DNA from: Haemophilus parainfluenzae
Lineage (GTDB): Bacteria; Pseudomonadota; Gammaproteobacteria; Enterobacterales; Pasteurellaceae
NCBI RefSeq assembly: GCF_014931415.1
Contig: NZ_CP063121.1
Coordinates: forward strand, 186,001-250,000
Direction: 5' to 3'
DNA: 64,000 nt
Under the pieces are notes generated by a model. The model did no database searches and was not told the DNA's origin. It worked only from the letters and a program-made list of their open reading frames with translations. A program made the position numbers and the translations under genes. This document shows positions 43,539 to 54,109 of this stretch, piece after piece (position 1 is the first letter of the stretch; every line of letters begins with the position of its first letter).

Positions 43539-44188
43539 TATTCACCTTCTTGTTCGGCTGCCGCAGTTGGGTTCAATTTTGGTTCGCCAATTTTGGTTAA
43601 GCGGTTACGATCGCGATGTTCAAATGGAGCATCATAATTCGGGATAATTAGGATGGTGGTTTGATCGTATGACCAAGTGCCATCATCATGAAATTTCACC
43701 GTCATTTCAAAACTTTCCGTGGTAAATGAACGCTCTAAGAACGGATTCGAAATGATGCCGTTTGTTAGTGAACCACGTACCGCTTTTACGGTGAATTCTT
43801 TCGCATCAGCCGGTGCATTACCAACCGCAATAAACGTTTGGCCGCGTGGAATGCTGCCCGTTAATAAAATATTGCCTGTTTCAGGTTCCCATAACCAGTA
43901 ACCAACTTGATCATGGAAGGTTTCTACCTCGCCCGGTTGTACAATATGAGCGTGATAACGCAATCCATAATAGAGTTGCGGACCATTAGTTTGACCATCT
44001 GTTGGATGGGCTTCATAACGTTCGATATAAGGATCTTTTTCTGGCCCTTCTGCTTTTGGGTTGATATCCACACCACGCTTACCTTCCCAAACACCCGCTA
44101 ATCTAGCCAATGGGCCTAAATTCGCGAGCGTATTCGGATCAGTTTCTGCTTCCGTGTAGATATCGTCTGGGTATTGAAAATCTTTCAT
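43538..44188 (-). CDS. Heme-binding beta-barrel (nitrobindin/DUF1794-like) protein
   Basis: The 216-aa protein has LAGVWEGKRG near residue 28, the G-x-W-x-G motif of the FABP-like barrel, and EHRDRNRLTKIG near the end, where nitrobindins have the heme-ligating His followed by D-x-N-x-L. The family binds ferric heme and can handle NO or peroxynitrite. It starts 51 nt after glyQ's stop and may be transcribed from glyQ or from its own promoter. Heme binding here is family inference. Confidence 0.78.
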   Translation of the reverse strand: MKDFQYPDDIYTEAETDPNTLANLGPLARLAGVWEGKRGVDINPKAEGPEKDPYIERYEAHPTDGQTNGPQLYYGLRYHAHIVQPGEVETFHDQVGYWLWEPETGNILLTGSIPRGQTFIAVGNAPADAKEFTVKAVRGSLTNGIISNPFLERSFTTESFEMTVKFHDDGTWSYDQTTILIIPNYDAPFEHRDRNRLTKIGEPKLNPTAAAEQEGE

Positions 44189-44239
44189 GATTATCTCCTT
44201 ATATCGTTGTGTTAATACTAAAGTGCGGTTGTTTTTTGC

Positions 44240-45148
44240 CTATTTTTTACAGCCTGGGAAACCTAAGGCTTCACGGCTCGCATAGTACGCTTCCGCCACG
44301 CCTTTGGTTAATGCGCGAATGCGTAAAATATAGCGTTGACGCTCTGTGACCGAAATCGCTTTACGTGCATCTAACAAGTTGAAGCTGTGTGCCGCTTTTA
44401 AAATGCGCTCGTAAGCCGGTAATGGTAACGGACGTTCTAATTCTAATAAGCTTTTCGCCTCTTTTTCATATTGATCGAAGCAGTAGAATAAGAAATCGGT
44501 ATCGGCGTATTCAAAGTTGTAAGTTGATTGCTCGACTTCATTTTGGTGGAATACATCGCCATAAGTGGTTTTACCAAGCGGGCCATCAGACCAAACTAAG
44601 TCATACACAGAATCCACACCTTGAATATACATCGCTAAACGCTCTAAACCGTAAGTTACTTCACCTGTTACCGGTTTACATTCTAAGCCACCCACTTGTT
44701 GGAAATAGGTAAATTGGGTTACTTCCATACCGTTTAGCCACACTTCCCAGCCTAAACCCCAAGCACCTAAGGTTGGGTTTTCCCAGTTATCTTCCACGAA
44801 ACGAATATCGTTTTGTGTTGGATCAAAACCGAGCATTTCAAGAGAACCTAAATAGAGTTCTTGAATATTATCTGGGGACGGTTTAATCACCACTTGGAAT
44901 TGGTAGTAATGTTGTAAACGGTTTGGGTTTTCGCCATAACGACCATCGGTTGGACGACGTGAAGGTTGCACATAAGCAAATGCCATTGGCTCTGGGCCTA
45001 ATGCGCGTAATGCAGTCATTGGGTGAGAAGTACCTGCGCCCACTTCCATATCAAAAGGTTGAACAACGGTACAGCCTTGATTTGCCCAATATTCTTGCAA
45101 GGCCAAAATCATACCTTGGAATGTTTTTACGTTGAATTTTGTACTCAT
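44240..45148 (-). CDS. glyQ: Glycyl-tRNA synthetase alpha subunit
   Basis: The 302-aa catalytic subunit has [33 protein letters not shown] and the class II regions [32 protein letters not shown]. It works with GlyS (37295-39361). It is separated from glyS by seven genes. Confidence 0.98.
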   Translation of the reverse strand: MSTKFNVKTFQGMILALQEYWANQGCTVVQPFDMEVGAGTSHPMTALRALGPEPMAFAYVQPSRRPTDGRYGENPNRLQHYYQFQVVIKPSPDNIQELYLGSLEMLGFDPTQNDIRFVEDNWENPTLGAWGLGWEVWLNGMEVTQFTYFQQVGGLECKPVTGEVTYGLERLAMYIQGVDSVYDLVWSDGPLGKTTYGDVFHQNEVEQSTYNFEYADTDFLFYCFDQYEKEAKSLLELERPLPLPAYERILKAAHSFNLLDARKAISVTERQRYILRIRALTKGVAEAYYASREALGFPGCKK

Positions 45149-45375
45149 AATTTTTTTAATAACAATGTGATGAAAAATACAGGCATTATACTTGAAACTA
45201 TAAGGCGGATAAAGGCGAAAAAGTGCGGTCAGAAAAATCCTTAAATTTTTTATTTCTCTTAAATTTCATTCATTTTGATGATGAGTTATTTTCATCATGA
45301 TAGGTTTGCTTGCCAAGCCTCAAATGTGTAAACTGCTGGCGCTTTTATACAGACTTTTATCCTAGGGATTTTAAA

Positions 45376-47313
45376 ATGAAAAAAAATGTGATTACTTCAG
45401 CGATTTTATTAGCGATTCCGGCATTAGCGGCGGCTGAGGAAAAAGAAATTCAACTTGAACCCATTCATGTTTATTCAGCTTACGCCACCCCAGTAAACCA
45501 AGATCAAACCGCTTCATCTGTTACTGTTTTAACTGAGAAAGATTTTTCAGAACGTAATGCGACTTATGTGAGTGATGTATTAAAAACCGTACCTGGCGTA
45601 GCAATGGGAGTTAGCGGAGGGCGAGGTGCAGCAACAAGCCTTTTCTTACGTGGTGCAGATTCCAATCAAACAGCTGTTATTATTGATGGCATAAAAGTTA
45701 ATCCAGTTAATGGATATGGTTTTGATTTTGGAGGTTTATCATTAAGTAACATTGAACGCATTGAAGTTTTACGAGGTGAACAATCAGCACTTTGGGGAAG
45801 TGATGCGATGGGAGGAGTGGTTTATATCACCACTAAAAGTGGTTTATACAAAGATAAGCTATTTAACGTAGATTTTGATTTAGGAACTGGTTCTCACGGT
45901 ACAGTGGACGGTAGTGCTACTGTCTCAGGTTACAACAATGGTTTCTACTATTCTGTTCATGGAGATAGCCACCATACTCGTGGAATTTCAGCTTATAGTG
46001 ATCGCAAATTCACTTACACAGGTGAAAATGCTGCAATTTATAATCCAACCTCAATTGCGTCTGAAAGGGATAAATTCCATAGAGATGGTGTATCTGCCAG
46101 ACTGGGCTATGATGATAGCCAAAAAGGTATAGAGTTCTTGAGTTCTCATTCAACACAAACTGTTCACTATGATAGCAGCTCCAACGATCAGCTCTCCGAT
46201 GATAGAATCAGAACACGAGAAACTCTATATAAACTAAGTAGTTACGTAGGAAATGAGCAAAGCCTGTTTAAACATAAATTTAATTTCAGCCATCTGAAAA
46301 CAGATCGTGATGTATTTTCTTCTTATGGAAGCGCTTACGATGCTAAAAAATCTGATGTTAATTATCAATTAGATATTAATTTTGATCGAGAAGGAAGTGT
46401 TACTCAAGCTGTCAGTCTTTTGGCTGATTATAATAAAGCCAACTATCGAGGCAGCGAATATTCCTATGATAAATTAAAAATTAGTGATAAAAGCGTTGCA
46501 ATGGAATATCGCTTATTAAGTAAAGATGACCATAGTTTCGCACTGAGTGGACGATATATTGATAACTCACAATATGGGAATGCATTTAACACTCGTATTT
46601 CTGGAGCATATCGCTTGTCACCCAATTTTCGTACTCATGCAAGTTTAGGGACTGCCACACAAACACCAACAGTGGTTGAATATTTTGGCTATACTGGCTA
46701 CTCACTTCCAAACTTCAATCTTAAACCAGAGAAAAGCCGTGGTGGTGAAATAGGACTATTAATTGAGTCAAATGATAAAAATCATAGCTTAGATGTAACT
46801 TATTTTGCACGTAATGTAAAAGATCTTATTTCAGAGCAAGCACTTCCTGGAACTTGCTTTACAACTAGCTGGGGAACATCTTGCACCTATAAATCTATGA
46901 ACATGCATGGTACGAGTAAAATTCGTGGAATTGAATTAGTTTATAACGGAAAATTAAGTGACAAATTAACTTCTTATGCAAATTACACTTATACAGGAAC
47001 AAAAGATAGTCAAGATAAGCAACTTATCCGACGCCCGAAACATACAGCAAACGCTGGTTTAAATTATCAAATTACAGAACAACTAGGATCAAGTGTAAAT
47101 GTTTCATACGTGGGAAAACGTATTGATAATAATAGAGATCGTTATCGTATGCCATCTTATACCTTAGTAAATCTAGGTGTAAATTATCAATTAACTCAAA
47201 ATCTAAATATTTATGCTAATTTAAACAACGTATTCAATAAAAAATACGAAAACATTGTAGGCTACGGCCAAGACGGACGTAATGTTTACGTTGGGTTGAA
47301 AGGCTCGTTCTAA
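45376..47313 (+). CDS. btuB: TonB-dependent cobalamin receptor, BtuB-like
   Basis: The protein of about 645 aa from the chosen start has a signal peptide (1 to about 20), TonB box region HVYSAYATP, a plug domain (TASSVTVLTEKDF, LFLRGADSNQTAVIIDG, IERIEVLRGEQSALWGSDAMGGVVYI) and a beta-barrel ending in GRNVYVGLKGSF with C-terminal Phe. These are BtuB-type features. The upstream frame to 45310 adds residues before the signal peptide and is rejected. The btuF/C/D-like genes directly follow. No cobalamin riboswitch was seen upstream. Confidence 0.88.
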   Translation: MKKNVITSAILLAIPALAAAEEKEIQLEPIHVYSAYATPVNQDQTASSVTVLTEKDFSERNATYVSDVLKTVPGVAMGVSGGRGAATSLFLRGADSNQTAVIIDGIKVNPVNGYGFDFGGLSLSNIERIEVLRGEQSALWGSDAMGGVVYITTKSGLYKDKLFNVDFDLGTGSHGTVDGSATVSGYNNGFYYSVHGDSHHTRGISAYSDRKFTYTGENAAIYNPTSIASERDKFHRDGVSARLGYDDSQKGIEFLSSHSTQTVHYDSSSNDQLSDDRIRTRETLYKLSSYVGNEQSLFKHKFNFSHLKTDRDVFSSYGSAYDAKKSDVNYQLDINFDREGSVTQAVSLLADYNKANYRGSEYSYDKLKISDKSVAMEYRLLSKDDHSFALSGRYIDNSQYGNAFNTRISGAYRLSPNFRTHASLGTATQTPTVVEYFGYTGYSLPNFNLKPEKSRGGEIGLLIESNDKNHSLDVTYFARNVKDLISEQALPGTCFTTSWGTSCTYKSMNMHGTSKIRGIELVYNGKLSDKLTSYANYTYTGTKDSQDKQLIRRPKHTANAGLNYQITEQLGSSVNVSYVGKRIDNNRDRYRMPSYTLVNLGVNYQLTQNLNIYANLNNVFNKKYENIVGYGQDGRNVYVGLKGSF

Positions 47314-47331
47314 TTATTACCCACTAATAAG

Positions 47332-47353
47332 GGCGTGCTTAGCACGCCTTTTT
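47332..47353 (+). terminator. Terminator after btuB
   Basis: Stem GGCGTG / CACGCC with loop CTTAG, followed by TTTTTA. It lies between btuB and btuF, so downstream genes may be made at lower levels or from a second promoter. Confidence 0.8.
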
Positions 47354-47386
47354 ACATTCTTGATGGCGTAGCGTATCATTATCTAT

Positions 47387-48172
47387 ATGCAAAAAACTCG
47401 CTTAATTTTAACCGCACTTTTCCTTCCGTTTACCGCTCAGGCTTCGGAACAATTTGTCTCGCTCACGCTTTGCAGTGACAGGCTGCTTATCGAACTGGCT
47501 GAGCCTTCACAAATTGCTGCACAGTCGCCTTATTCGAAAAATCCGTTGATGATGTTGGATAAAATCAATACCGATAAACCTGTATTGGAACCGCAATTAA
47601 CGGAATTATTGCCCTATTTGGATAAAACCATTCTGATTAACGAAACCTTTTATCCCCAATTAGTCACAGAGCTGAAAAAACTCGGTGTGAAAATTATCCC
47701 TATTAACGACAGCCCACAAACGCCTGATGAATTATTTGCGCTGATTCTAGAATTAGGAAAACAATTAGGTAACGAGCAAAAGGCGGCTGATTTAGTAACA
47801 AAACTCAAATCGCAAAACTTTCACTTAAATCGACCGCTTACCGACACGCTGATTTTATCGGAAACAGGTGTGGTAGAGAGTTATTATCCGCAATATCCCG
47901 TACTGTTAAATTTACTCGGATTAACACCATTAAAAACACCACTTACCGCACAAAATTTCTCATTAGAAAAAGTGATTTTAAGCCAACCGAATATGCTGAT
48001 TTCACTGACTGATAAACAAGGTTACAATGCACAAGCTGAATTACTGCACCACCCTATGTTGCAAGATTTTTTCAAAAACCAACCGCTTGTCAGCATCCCG
48101 ATGAAATATACCTATTGTTTCGATCATGGCGTGTGGCAAGGGGCGGAGAAGATTTATCAACAGTTAAAATAA
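47387..48172 (+). CDS. btuF: Periplasmic cobalamin-binding protein, BtuF-like
   Basis: The 261-aa protein has a signal peptide (1 to about 19) and the two-lobed layout of cluster A-III binding proteins: VSLTLCSDRLLIEL at the start, PQLTELLPYLDKTILI in the first lobe, PMLQDFFKNQPLVSIP in the second. It hands vitamin B12 to the BtuC/D transporter. Position between the BtuB-like receptor and BtuC-like permease supports B12 over iron siderophores. An uptake signal lies at 47411-47419 in the signal sequence region. Confidence 0.82.
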   Translation: MQKTRLILTALFLPFTAQASEQFVSLTLCSDRLLIELAEPSQIAAQSPYSKNPLMMLDKINTDKPVLEPQLTELLPYLDKTILINETFYPQLVTELKKLGVKIIPINDSPQTPDELFALILELGKQLGNEQKAADLVTKLKSQNFHLNRPLTDTLILSETGVVESYYPQYPVLLNLLGLTPLKTPLTAQNFSLEKVILSQPNMLISLTDKQGYNAQAELLHHPMLQDFFKNQPLVSIPMKYTYCFDHGVWQGAEKIYQQLK

Positions 48173-48175
48173 CCT

Positions 48176-49153
48176 ATGACCAAAACACTAAAATTAAATA
48201 CCGCACTTTTCTTCGCGTTGCTGTTGATTAGCGGCTTTGCGATTTATCATCAGCTCGGCGATTTCGCCCATCTCAAAAATGCGGATGGCGTGCTCACTGA
48301 TATGCGTTCGATGGTGCTGTGGGATATTCGTTTTCCGCGCATTGGTTTAGCTTTATTGACTGGCGCTAGCCTAGCCATAGCGGGCAATGCGATGCAAGGT
48401 ATTTTCCAAAATCCATTAGCGAGTCCAGGCTTACTTGGTAGTAGTTCTGGAGCAACAGCGGCTAGTGTATTTATCCTCTATTATTTTGCCGTGCCATTTT
48501 CACTGCTCTTAGCCGGTGGTGTGATTGGTGCGCTTTTAAGTTTTTTAATCGTGTATTTGATCGCTAAAAACTATGGCACCACGATGATGATTCTGAGCGG
48601 CTTAGCGGTCAATATGTTGCTTGGGTCAGCAATCGCATTACTGCTTTCCAACGCGGAAAGCCCATGGGCATTAGCCGAACTTTATCGTTGGTTACAAGGC
48701 TCATTAATGTGGGCGAAATTAGATACCTTGCTTATTTCACTCCCGATTGTTCTGGCGGGAATTTTCTGTTTATACCATACTCGCCGATACTTAGATTTAC
48801 TCACCTTTGGTGAAGAGACAGCGAGCACCATGGGTGTGGATCCCAAACGTAGCTTTTTCATCAGCACCTTTGGTGTGGCTTTATTAGTTGGGGCGACCAT
48901 TCCTCAAACCGGTACCATTGGTTTTATCGGTTTAATCGCACCACACTTCGCCCGTATTTTATTAAAAGCTCGACCGTCAAAACTTTACCTTACCAGTGCG
49001 TTAATCGGAGCATTATTGCTGTTACTGGCCGATTTAGCGATTTTATATATTCCACTGTTTTCACATATTTACATCGGAACATTGACTGCGCTTATCGGTG
49101 CCCCTTGTTTGATTTGGATGTTATTAACGCAACAGAGAAAAATCTATGATTAG
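48176..49153 (+). CDS. btuC: Cobalamin ABC permease, BtuC-like (FecCD family)
   Basis: The 325-aa FecCD-family permease has about ten helices: RFPRIGLALLTGASLAIAGNAMQ, NPLASPGLLGSSSGA, and GTIGFIGLIAPHFARI. BtuC, FhuB and FepD families share these. It starts 3 nt after btuF and overlaps btuD by 8 nt. Confidence 0.88.
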   Translation: MTKTLKLNTALFFALLLISGFAIYHQLGDFAHLKNADGVLTDMRSMVLWDIRFPRIGLALLTGASLAIAGNAMQGIFQNPLASPGLLGSSSGATAASVFILYYFAVPFSLLLAGGVIGALLSFLIVYLIAKNYGTTMMILSGLAVNMLLGSAIALLLSNAESPWALAELYRWLQGSLMWAKLDTLLISLPIVLAGIFCLYHTRRYLDLLTFGEETASTMGVDPKRSFFISTFGVALLVGATIPQTGTIGFIGLIAPHFARILLKARPSKLYLTSALIGALLLLLADLAILYIPLFSHIYIGTLTALIGAPCLIWMLLTQQRKIYD

Positions 49154-49877
49154 AATTGAAAAACTCACCCAAGCCTATTGCTTAAATGACATCAACTGTG
49201 CGCTTCAATCAGGTAAATTGATCGGCATTATGGGTGCCAATGGTGCGGGAAAATCCACTTTATTGAAAACCATTGCAGGTATCTTACCCCTCAAACAAGG
49301 GGAAATTTGGTTTGATGATCAGCCATTAAGTAAAATGAATGCAACTGAAAAAAGCCAACACATTGCTTACCTTGCACAAAATACGCAAATTCATTGGGAT
49401 TTATCCGTTTATGATGTGATTGCGTTAGGCTTGGCAGCTCCGTTGCCAAAAGAAAAAGAGCGGTTAAAAATTCAAGCGTTTTCAGAAAAATTTGCGGTAA
49501 CTCATTTGCTCGGTAAGCCATTCCAACAACTTTCAGGCGGTGAGAAAGCACGTGTACAACTCGCACGTTGCTGTATTAAAGAATCCCCTGTTTTATTGGT
49601 AGATGAGCCGATTGCGCCACTCGACCCTTATTATCAAATTGATATGATGGAACAGCTTAAATCACTCACACCGCAACATACGTGTGTCGTCGCCATTCAT
49701 CACCTGTCGTTGGCTTATCAATTTTGTGATGAAATTGTTCTATTAGATAGAGGAAAATTGCTAGCTGTCGGTGAAACGAAAGCTGTATTAAATGCGGAGA
49801 ATTTGGCGAAAGCCTTTCATATTCGTGCTGAGATTGATCCTCTGGAAAAAACTATCTCAAAAATTGAAAAGCAATAA
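49146..49877 (+). CDS. btuD: Cobalamin ABC ATPase, BtuD-like
   Basis: The 243-aa ATPase has GANGAGKST (~31-39), LSGGEKARVQLARC (~135) and Walker B LLVDEPIAPLDP. It powers the BtuC permease. It overlaps btuC by 8 nt and ends just before a strong terminator. Cobalamin specificity comes from context. Confidence 0.87.
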   Translation: MIRIEKLTQAYCLNDINCALQSGKLIGIMGANGAGKSTLLKTIAGILPLKQGEIWFDDQPLSKMNATEKSQHIAYLAQNTQIHWDLSVYDVIALGLAAPLPKEKERLKIQAFSEKFAVTHLLGKPFQQLSGGEKARVQLARCCIKESPVLLVDEPIAPLDPYYQIDMMEQLKSLTPQHTCVVAIHHLSLAYQFCDEIVLLDRGKLLAVGETKAVLNAENLAKAFHIRAEIDPLEKTISKIEKQ

Positions 49878-49880
49878 AAT

Positions 49881-49911
49881 AAAAGCACTTAGCGATTCAC
49901 TAAGTGCTTTT
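49881..49911. terminator. Bidirectional terminator btuD/ndk
   Basis: Stem AAAAGCACTTAG / CTAAGTGCTTTT with a 7-nt loop between convergent btuD and ndk, followed by TTTAT on plus and by A/T-rich sequence on minus. Confidence 0.9.
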
Positions 49912-49924
49912 TTATAGAAATGAA

Positions 49925-50344
49925 TTACGGCTGGATTTCTGAATCTACAAAGAAATAAGCAATTTCTCGTTTTGCGCTGTCAACGCTATCAGAACCATGA
50001 ACAGAATTTTCACGCTGACTTAACGCGAAGTCTTTACGGATAGTTCCTTCTGCCGCCTCAGCTGGATTCGTTGAACCAATCAAAGTACGGTAATCTTTTA
50101 CGGCATTTTCTTTTTCCAATACAGAAACCACTATCGGACCAGAGAGCATATACTCCACCAACGGCTCAAAAAACGGTTTGCCTTGGTGTTCCGCATAGAA
50201 ACCTTCCGCTTGTTCCTTGGTTAATTTCACCATTTTAAGTGCAACAACACGAAATCCTTGTGATTCAAAACGCCCTAAAATAGCACCAATTAAATGACGC
50301 TTTACTGCATCGGGTTTGATAATCGAAAAAGTACGTTCTACCAT
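49925..50344 (-). CDS. ndk: Nucleoside diphosphate kinase
   Basis: The 139-aa protein has [14 protein letters not shown] at the start and the active-site His in [12 protein letters not shown]. It balances NTP pools. It lies 10 nt downstream of pepB on the same strand, so the two are probably co-transcribed. Confidence 0.98.
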   Translation of the reverse strand: MVERTFSIIKPDAVKRHLIGAILGRFESQGFRVVALKMVKLTKEQAEGFYAEHQGKPFFEPLVEYMLSGPIVVSVLEKENAVKDYRTLIGSTNPAEAAEGTIRKDFALSQRENSVHGSDSVDSAKREIAYFFVDSEIQP

Positions 50345-50354
50345 AAAATCCTAC

Positions 50355-51656
50355 TTAACTTGCTTTCGTTACTAATAAATTTGCTAAAGTTTTCACACCA
50401 ATTCCGGTTGCACCTACCGCCCATAAATCACTACCTGATTTACGATAAGTAGCCGAACAGTCAATATGCAACCAACGTTGTTGATAGTTCTTCACAAAAT
50501 ACGATAAAAATGCCGTTGCAGTACTTGCCCCTGCCACAACTGGTGCTGTACCCGTATTTGCAATATCCGCAAAAGAAGAAGTGATTTGGCTACGATGGAA
50601 CGCTTCAAAAGGTAAACGCCAGAACGGTTCATTTTCTTCTTTCGCGGCTTGGAATAAGCTATTTACCAACGAATCATCCATAGAAAGCACGCTGTGGTAA
50701 TCATTACCCACTGCCACTTTCGCCGCACCAGTTAAGGTTGCACAATCGACAATAAATTGTGGATTTTGGCTATCGGCCTCAATTAAACCGTCTGCTAACA
50801 CTAAACGCCCTTCCGCATCAGTATTTAAAATCTCAGCAGTTACACCATTTTTATAGGTAATGATATCACCCAATTTAAACGCATTACCGCTCACCAAGTT
50901 TTCTGCACAGCATAGATAGAGTTTTACACGTTGATTTAAACCGTGCGCAATTGCAAACCCTAACGCTCCTGTTAATAACGCAGCACCACCCATATCGGTA
51001 CGCATGGTGCTCATGCCATCACTTGGTTTGATGCTATAACCGCCACTATCAAAAGTAATACCTTTACCGACCAAACACGCTAATACCGGCGCATTAGGAT
51101 CATTGGTCGGGTTAAAATCTAATTGCAACATAGCTGGTGGATTAATAGAACCACGACCCACCGTAAAGATCCCGTGATAACCTTGCTCTTTTAATGCTTC
51201 ACCAGAAATGATTTGAAAACTGACCGCACTTTTATCGGCATAACTTTCGGCTTGTTTAGAAATAAACTCAGCCGCGCGTTCAGCTAATTTAACCGGCGTA
51301 AGGGTTTGTGCCGGCTCATTAATAATTCCACGCACAAAATCACCGCACTCGATACGAGCTAATAATTCATCTTGTGGCTCATCCTCTAAATGAGGAAACT
51401 CAATCGAATAATCTTGCTTCGCCGTGTAAAAACCTTGATAAAATGCCCAGCAATTTTCTAATTCCCATGCATCACCCATAAGTTCAACGTCTTTAATGCC
51501 TTGTCCACGTAACTTGCGTGCGGCTTTTTGCACTAAAACAAGGTTCGATTTTTCATCATCTTTAAGGTGAATAATAGCTTGATCTTGCTTAAAACTTAAA
51601 ATGGCATTTTTGCCCCAACTCTCCGAAGCGGGAGCCGTTGATAATGTAATTTGCAT
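50355..51656 (-). CDS. pepB: Aminopeptidase B (PepB, M17 family)
   Basis: The 433-aa leucyl aminopeptidase-family enzyme has the metal-binding [16 protein letters not shown], then TDMGGAALL and [14 protein letters not shown]. PepB removes N-terminal residues from peptides in the cytosol. With ndk it marks the conserved left border of the O-antigen locus. Confidence 0.96.
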   Translation of the reverse strand: MQITLSTAPASESWGKNAILSFKQDQAIIHLKDDEKSNLVLVQKAARKLRGQGIKDVELMGDAWELENCWAFYQGFYTAKQDYSIEFPHLEDEPQDELLARIECGDFVRGIINEPAQTLTPVKLAERAAEFISKQAESYADKSAVSFQIISGEALKEQGYHGIFTVGRGSINPPAMLQLDFNPTNDPNAPVLACLVGKGITFDSGGYSIKPSDGMSTMRTDMGGAALLTGALGFAIAHGLNQRVKLYLCCAENLVSGNAFKLGDIITYKNGVTAEILNTDAEGRLVLADGLIEADSQNPQFIVDCATLTGAAKVAVGNDYHSVLSMDDSLVNSLFQAAKEENEPFWRLPFEAFHRSQITSSFADIANTGTAPVVAGASTATAFLSYFVKNYQQRWLHIDCSATYRKSGSDLWAVGATGIGVKTLANLLVTKAS

Positions 51657-51674
51657 GTGGTTCTTCTCCTTTAT

Positions 51675-52685
51675 TTATCTATTATTCTCTAAGTACCATT
51701 TTACCGTCTGACGAAGTCCTTGTTCAAAGGTTATTTGCGGTTGCCAACCTAATTCTGCATGAATTTTAGAACAATCCAATGAATATCGTACATCGTGACC
51801 AGGTCGGTCTTTTACAAAAGTAATTAAATCTTCGTAATACTTAATGTGAATAGGCTTATTTGGTGCAAGTTCTTCGAGTAATTGGCAAATTGTTTTAACC
51901 ACTTCAAGGTTTGTTTTTTCACAATTTCCACCGATATTATAGCTTTCCCCGACTCGACCTTTTGTTAAAACTAAATATAAGGCTTGAACATGATCTTCCA
52001 CAAATAACCAATCACGAATCTGCTGCCCATCACCATAAATTGGCAAAGGCTTTCCCATCACAGCATTTGAAATCATTAAAGGGATAAGCTTTTCAGCGTG
52101 TTGATAAGCCCCATAGTTATTGGAACTGTTTGTGATAATCACCGGCAAACCATACGTGCGATGCCAAGCACGCACCAAATGATCACTCGCCGCTTTTGAG
52201 GCTGAATAAGGACTACTCGGATGATAAGGGGAATGTTCGGTAAAGGCTGATTCGGAAAGGGATAAATCCCCATACACTTCATCTGTAGAAATATGGTGGA
52301 ATCGAAAGGCAGATTTTTTAGCTTCGTCTAAGGTGTGCCAATAATTCTTAGCAACCTCTAACAATGTATAAGTACCCACAATATTGGTTTGAATAAAATC
52401 AGCCGCTCCTGTAATAGAACGATCAACATGACTTTCTGCCGCCAAATGCATCACCGCATCCGGCTGATATTTCTCGAAAACGCTTTCTATCTCTTTAAGA
52501 TCACAGATATCAACTTTTTCAAAAGCATAACGAGGATTATTTTCCACCTCTTTCAAAGCTGATTGATTTGCAGCATAGGTCAGCTTATCAACATTGATAA
52601 CAGAATCTTGAGTCTGATTAATGATATATCGAATAAGGGCGGAACCGATGAAGCCGGAACCGCCGGTGATGAGGATGCGTTTCAC
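51675..52685 (-). CDS. rfbB: dTDP-glucose 4,6-dehydratase (RfbB), GTG start
   Basis: The 336-aa extended SDR has GGSGFIGS (~8-15), STDEVYGD (~125) and the [11 protein letters not shown] catalytic Tyr-Lys. It converts dTDP-glucose to dTDP-4-keto-6-deoxyglucose. The GTG start overlaps the wbaP stop by one base (TAGTG) and has GGAG upstream. A longer ATG frame to 52709 is possible but adds no conserved residues. rmlA, rmlC and rmlD are not in the window. Confidence 0.93.
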   Translation of the reverse strand: MKRILITGGSGFIGSALIRYIINQTQDSVINVDKLTYAANQSALKEVENNPRYAFEKVDICDLKEIESVFEKYQPDAVMHLAAESHVDRSITGAADFIQTNIVGTYTLLEVAKNYWHTLDEAKKSAFRFHHISTDEVYGDLSLSESAFTEHSPYHPSSPYSASKAASDHLVRAWHRTYGLPVIITNSSNNYGAYQHAEKLIPLMISNAVMGKPLPIYGDGQQIRDWLFVEDHVQALYLVLTKGRVGESYNIGGNCEKTNLEVVKTICQLLEELAPNKPIHIKYYEDLITFVKDRPGHDVRYSLDCSKIHAELGWQPQITFEQGLRQTVKWYLENNR

Positions 52686-54100
52686 TAATAAGCTCCAGTT
52701 TTCTTCCAAACAACTTTCACTGTTTTAAGTAAAATCACAATATCATTCCATAAAGACCAGTTTTTAGCATACCAGGTATCAAAATAAACTCGTGTATCAT
52801 AGCTCACGTTATTTCGCCCACTCACTTGCCACAAGCCTGTCATCCCTGGTTTAGCCATAAGGTAATAATCTACATCTTCTTGATAGTAAGGTAATTCCTC
52901 TTTTACAATTGGACGGGGGCCAACTAAACTCATCTCACCTTTTAGTACATTCCAAAGTTGCGGTAGTTCATCTAGGCTTCTCGCTCTTAACCATCTGCCT
53001 ATTGGTGTAATGCGTGGATCATCTTTAAGTTTGAAATCTTTTTCCCATTCCAATCTTGCACTTTCATCCGTGGCTAAAATCTTTTCTAACACCTCATCTG
53101 AATTATTTACCATTGTTCTAAACTTCAAGCATTTGAATTCCTTTTTATACTGCCCAATTCTTGGATGTCCATAAATAAAACTTCCACCATCTCTTTTAAT
53201 TATAAAATAGAGAGGAATGCAGAATGGTAAGAGCAAAAGCAGAAGAAAAGATGCTGCGAATATATCAAAGAGCCGCTTCATTATTTTAGATGAGCGTTTG
53301 GCTAAATTATTATTCACCCTAAAAAGTACCATTTCTTGGCTGAATAAAAAGGACATATCTGTACCATAGAGCGGAATACCGCGAAAGTCAGGAATGACAG
53401 AGATCGATCGACAACCTTTACGAATTAAATAACGCAGCCAAAAATCTTGCTTAACCTTATTTTCTTCATCAATCGCTAAAATAAACTGAGTAAATTCTGG
53501 TGAGACTAATTTCATGAGTAATTCAGGGTTGTGTCGCATAACGGGAATACCTTCGATGAACTCTGAATCATAATCCTCTGTTGTCACAAATAATTTAATA
53601 TCAAACCCTAAATAAGACTCATTATTTAATGCATCAAAAACTTCTTTTGCATTACGCCCATTACCAATAATAATAGTTTCTTTCAGATACATACCTGTTT
53701 TGATTAATAGCTTCTTCACCATAACTCGAGCAAATGGCAGCAAGATAAAAATACAACACCAAGTAACAGACCAGAAATATCGAGAAACATAAAGGCGAGA
53801 AAATGCCACGATAGCAAGCTCAATAATAAACAGAATAACTAATGTTCTAAAAATCTCTTTTAACTCAAACCAAAATGGTTTTCGATATGTGTAATGACGC
53901 AACCGTATCCAAAACCATAACACGCCAACGATGGATATGCAGGCATGAATCAACACATAAATATCAAATTCTTCTAACGGGAAATAAAAATGACCGTTTC
54001 GTGCAATATCTAACACGTCATAAGCAATAAATAACGAGCTAAATAACACTAACAAATCCGTCATTAAAAGGATAAATTTACACCATGTAATTCTATTCAT
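52685..54100 (-). CDS. wbaP: Undecaprenyl-phosphate galactose phosphotransferase (WbaP-type)
   Basis: The 471-aa protein has four to five N-terminal helices (about 8-130), a central soluble domain, one reentrant helix (~285-305) and the C-terminal catalytic domain: [50 protein letters not shown] and [12 protein letters not shown]. This initiates O-antigen synthesis by loading sugar-1-phosphate (galactose in WbaP) onto undecaprenyl phosphate. It is coupled to rfbB by a 1-base overlap. Confidence 0.92.
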   Translation of the reverse strand: MNRITWCKFILLMTDLLVLFSSLFIAYDVLDIARNGHFYFPLEEFDIYVLIHACISIVGVLWFWIRLRHYTYRKPFWFELKEIFRTLVILFIIELAIVAFSRLYVSRYFWSVTWCCIFILLPFARVMVKKLLIKTGMYLKETIIIGNGRNAKEVFDALNNESYLGFDIKLFVTTEDYDSEFIEGIPVMRHNPELLMKLVSPEFTQFILAIDEENKVKQDFWLRYLIRKGCRSISVIPDFRGIPLYGTDMSFLFSQEMVLFRVNNNLAKRSSKIMKRLFDIFAASFLLLLLLPFCIPLYFIIKRDGGSFIYGHPRIGQYKKEFKCLKFRTMVNNSDEVLEKILATDESARLEWEKDFKLKDDPRITPIGRWLRARSLDELPQLWNVLKGEMSLVGPRPIVKEELPYYQEDVDYYLMAKPGMTGLWQVSGRNNVSYDTRVYFDTWYAKNWSLWNDIVILLKTVKVVWKKTGAY

Positions 54101-54109
54101 GATTACCCC

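Noticed and set aside
45310..45375. Longer start for the BtuB-like receptor
   Set aside because: It adds 22 residues in front of a clear signal peptide beginning at 45376.
45149..45375. Cobalamin riboswitch upstream of btuB
   Set aside because: Two small imperfect hairpins are present, but I do not see the conserved B12-box core; needs a covariance-model scan.
52686..52709. ATG start eight codons upstream for rfbB
   Set aside because: It lies inside the end of wbaP and lacks conserved residues; the GTG start has a GGAG site and TAGTG coupling.
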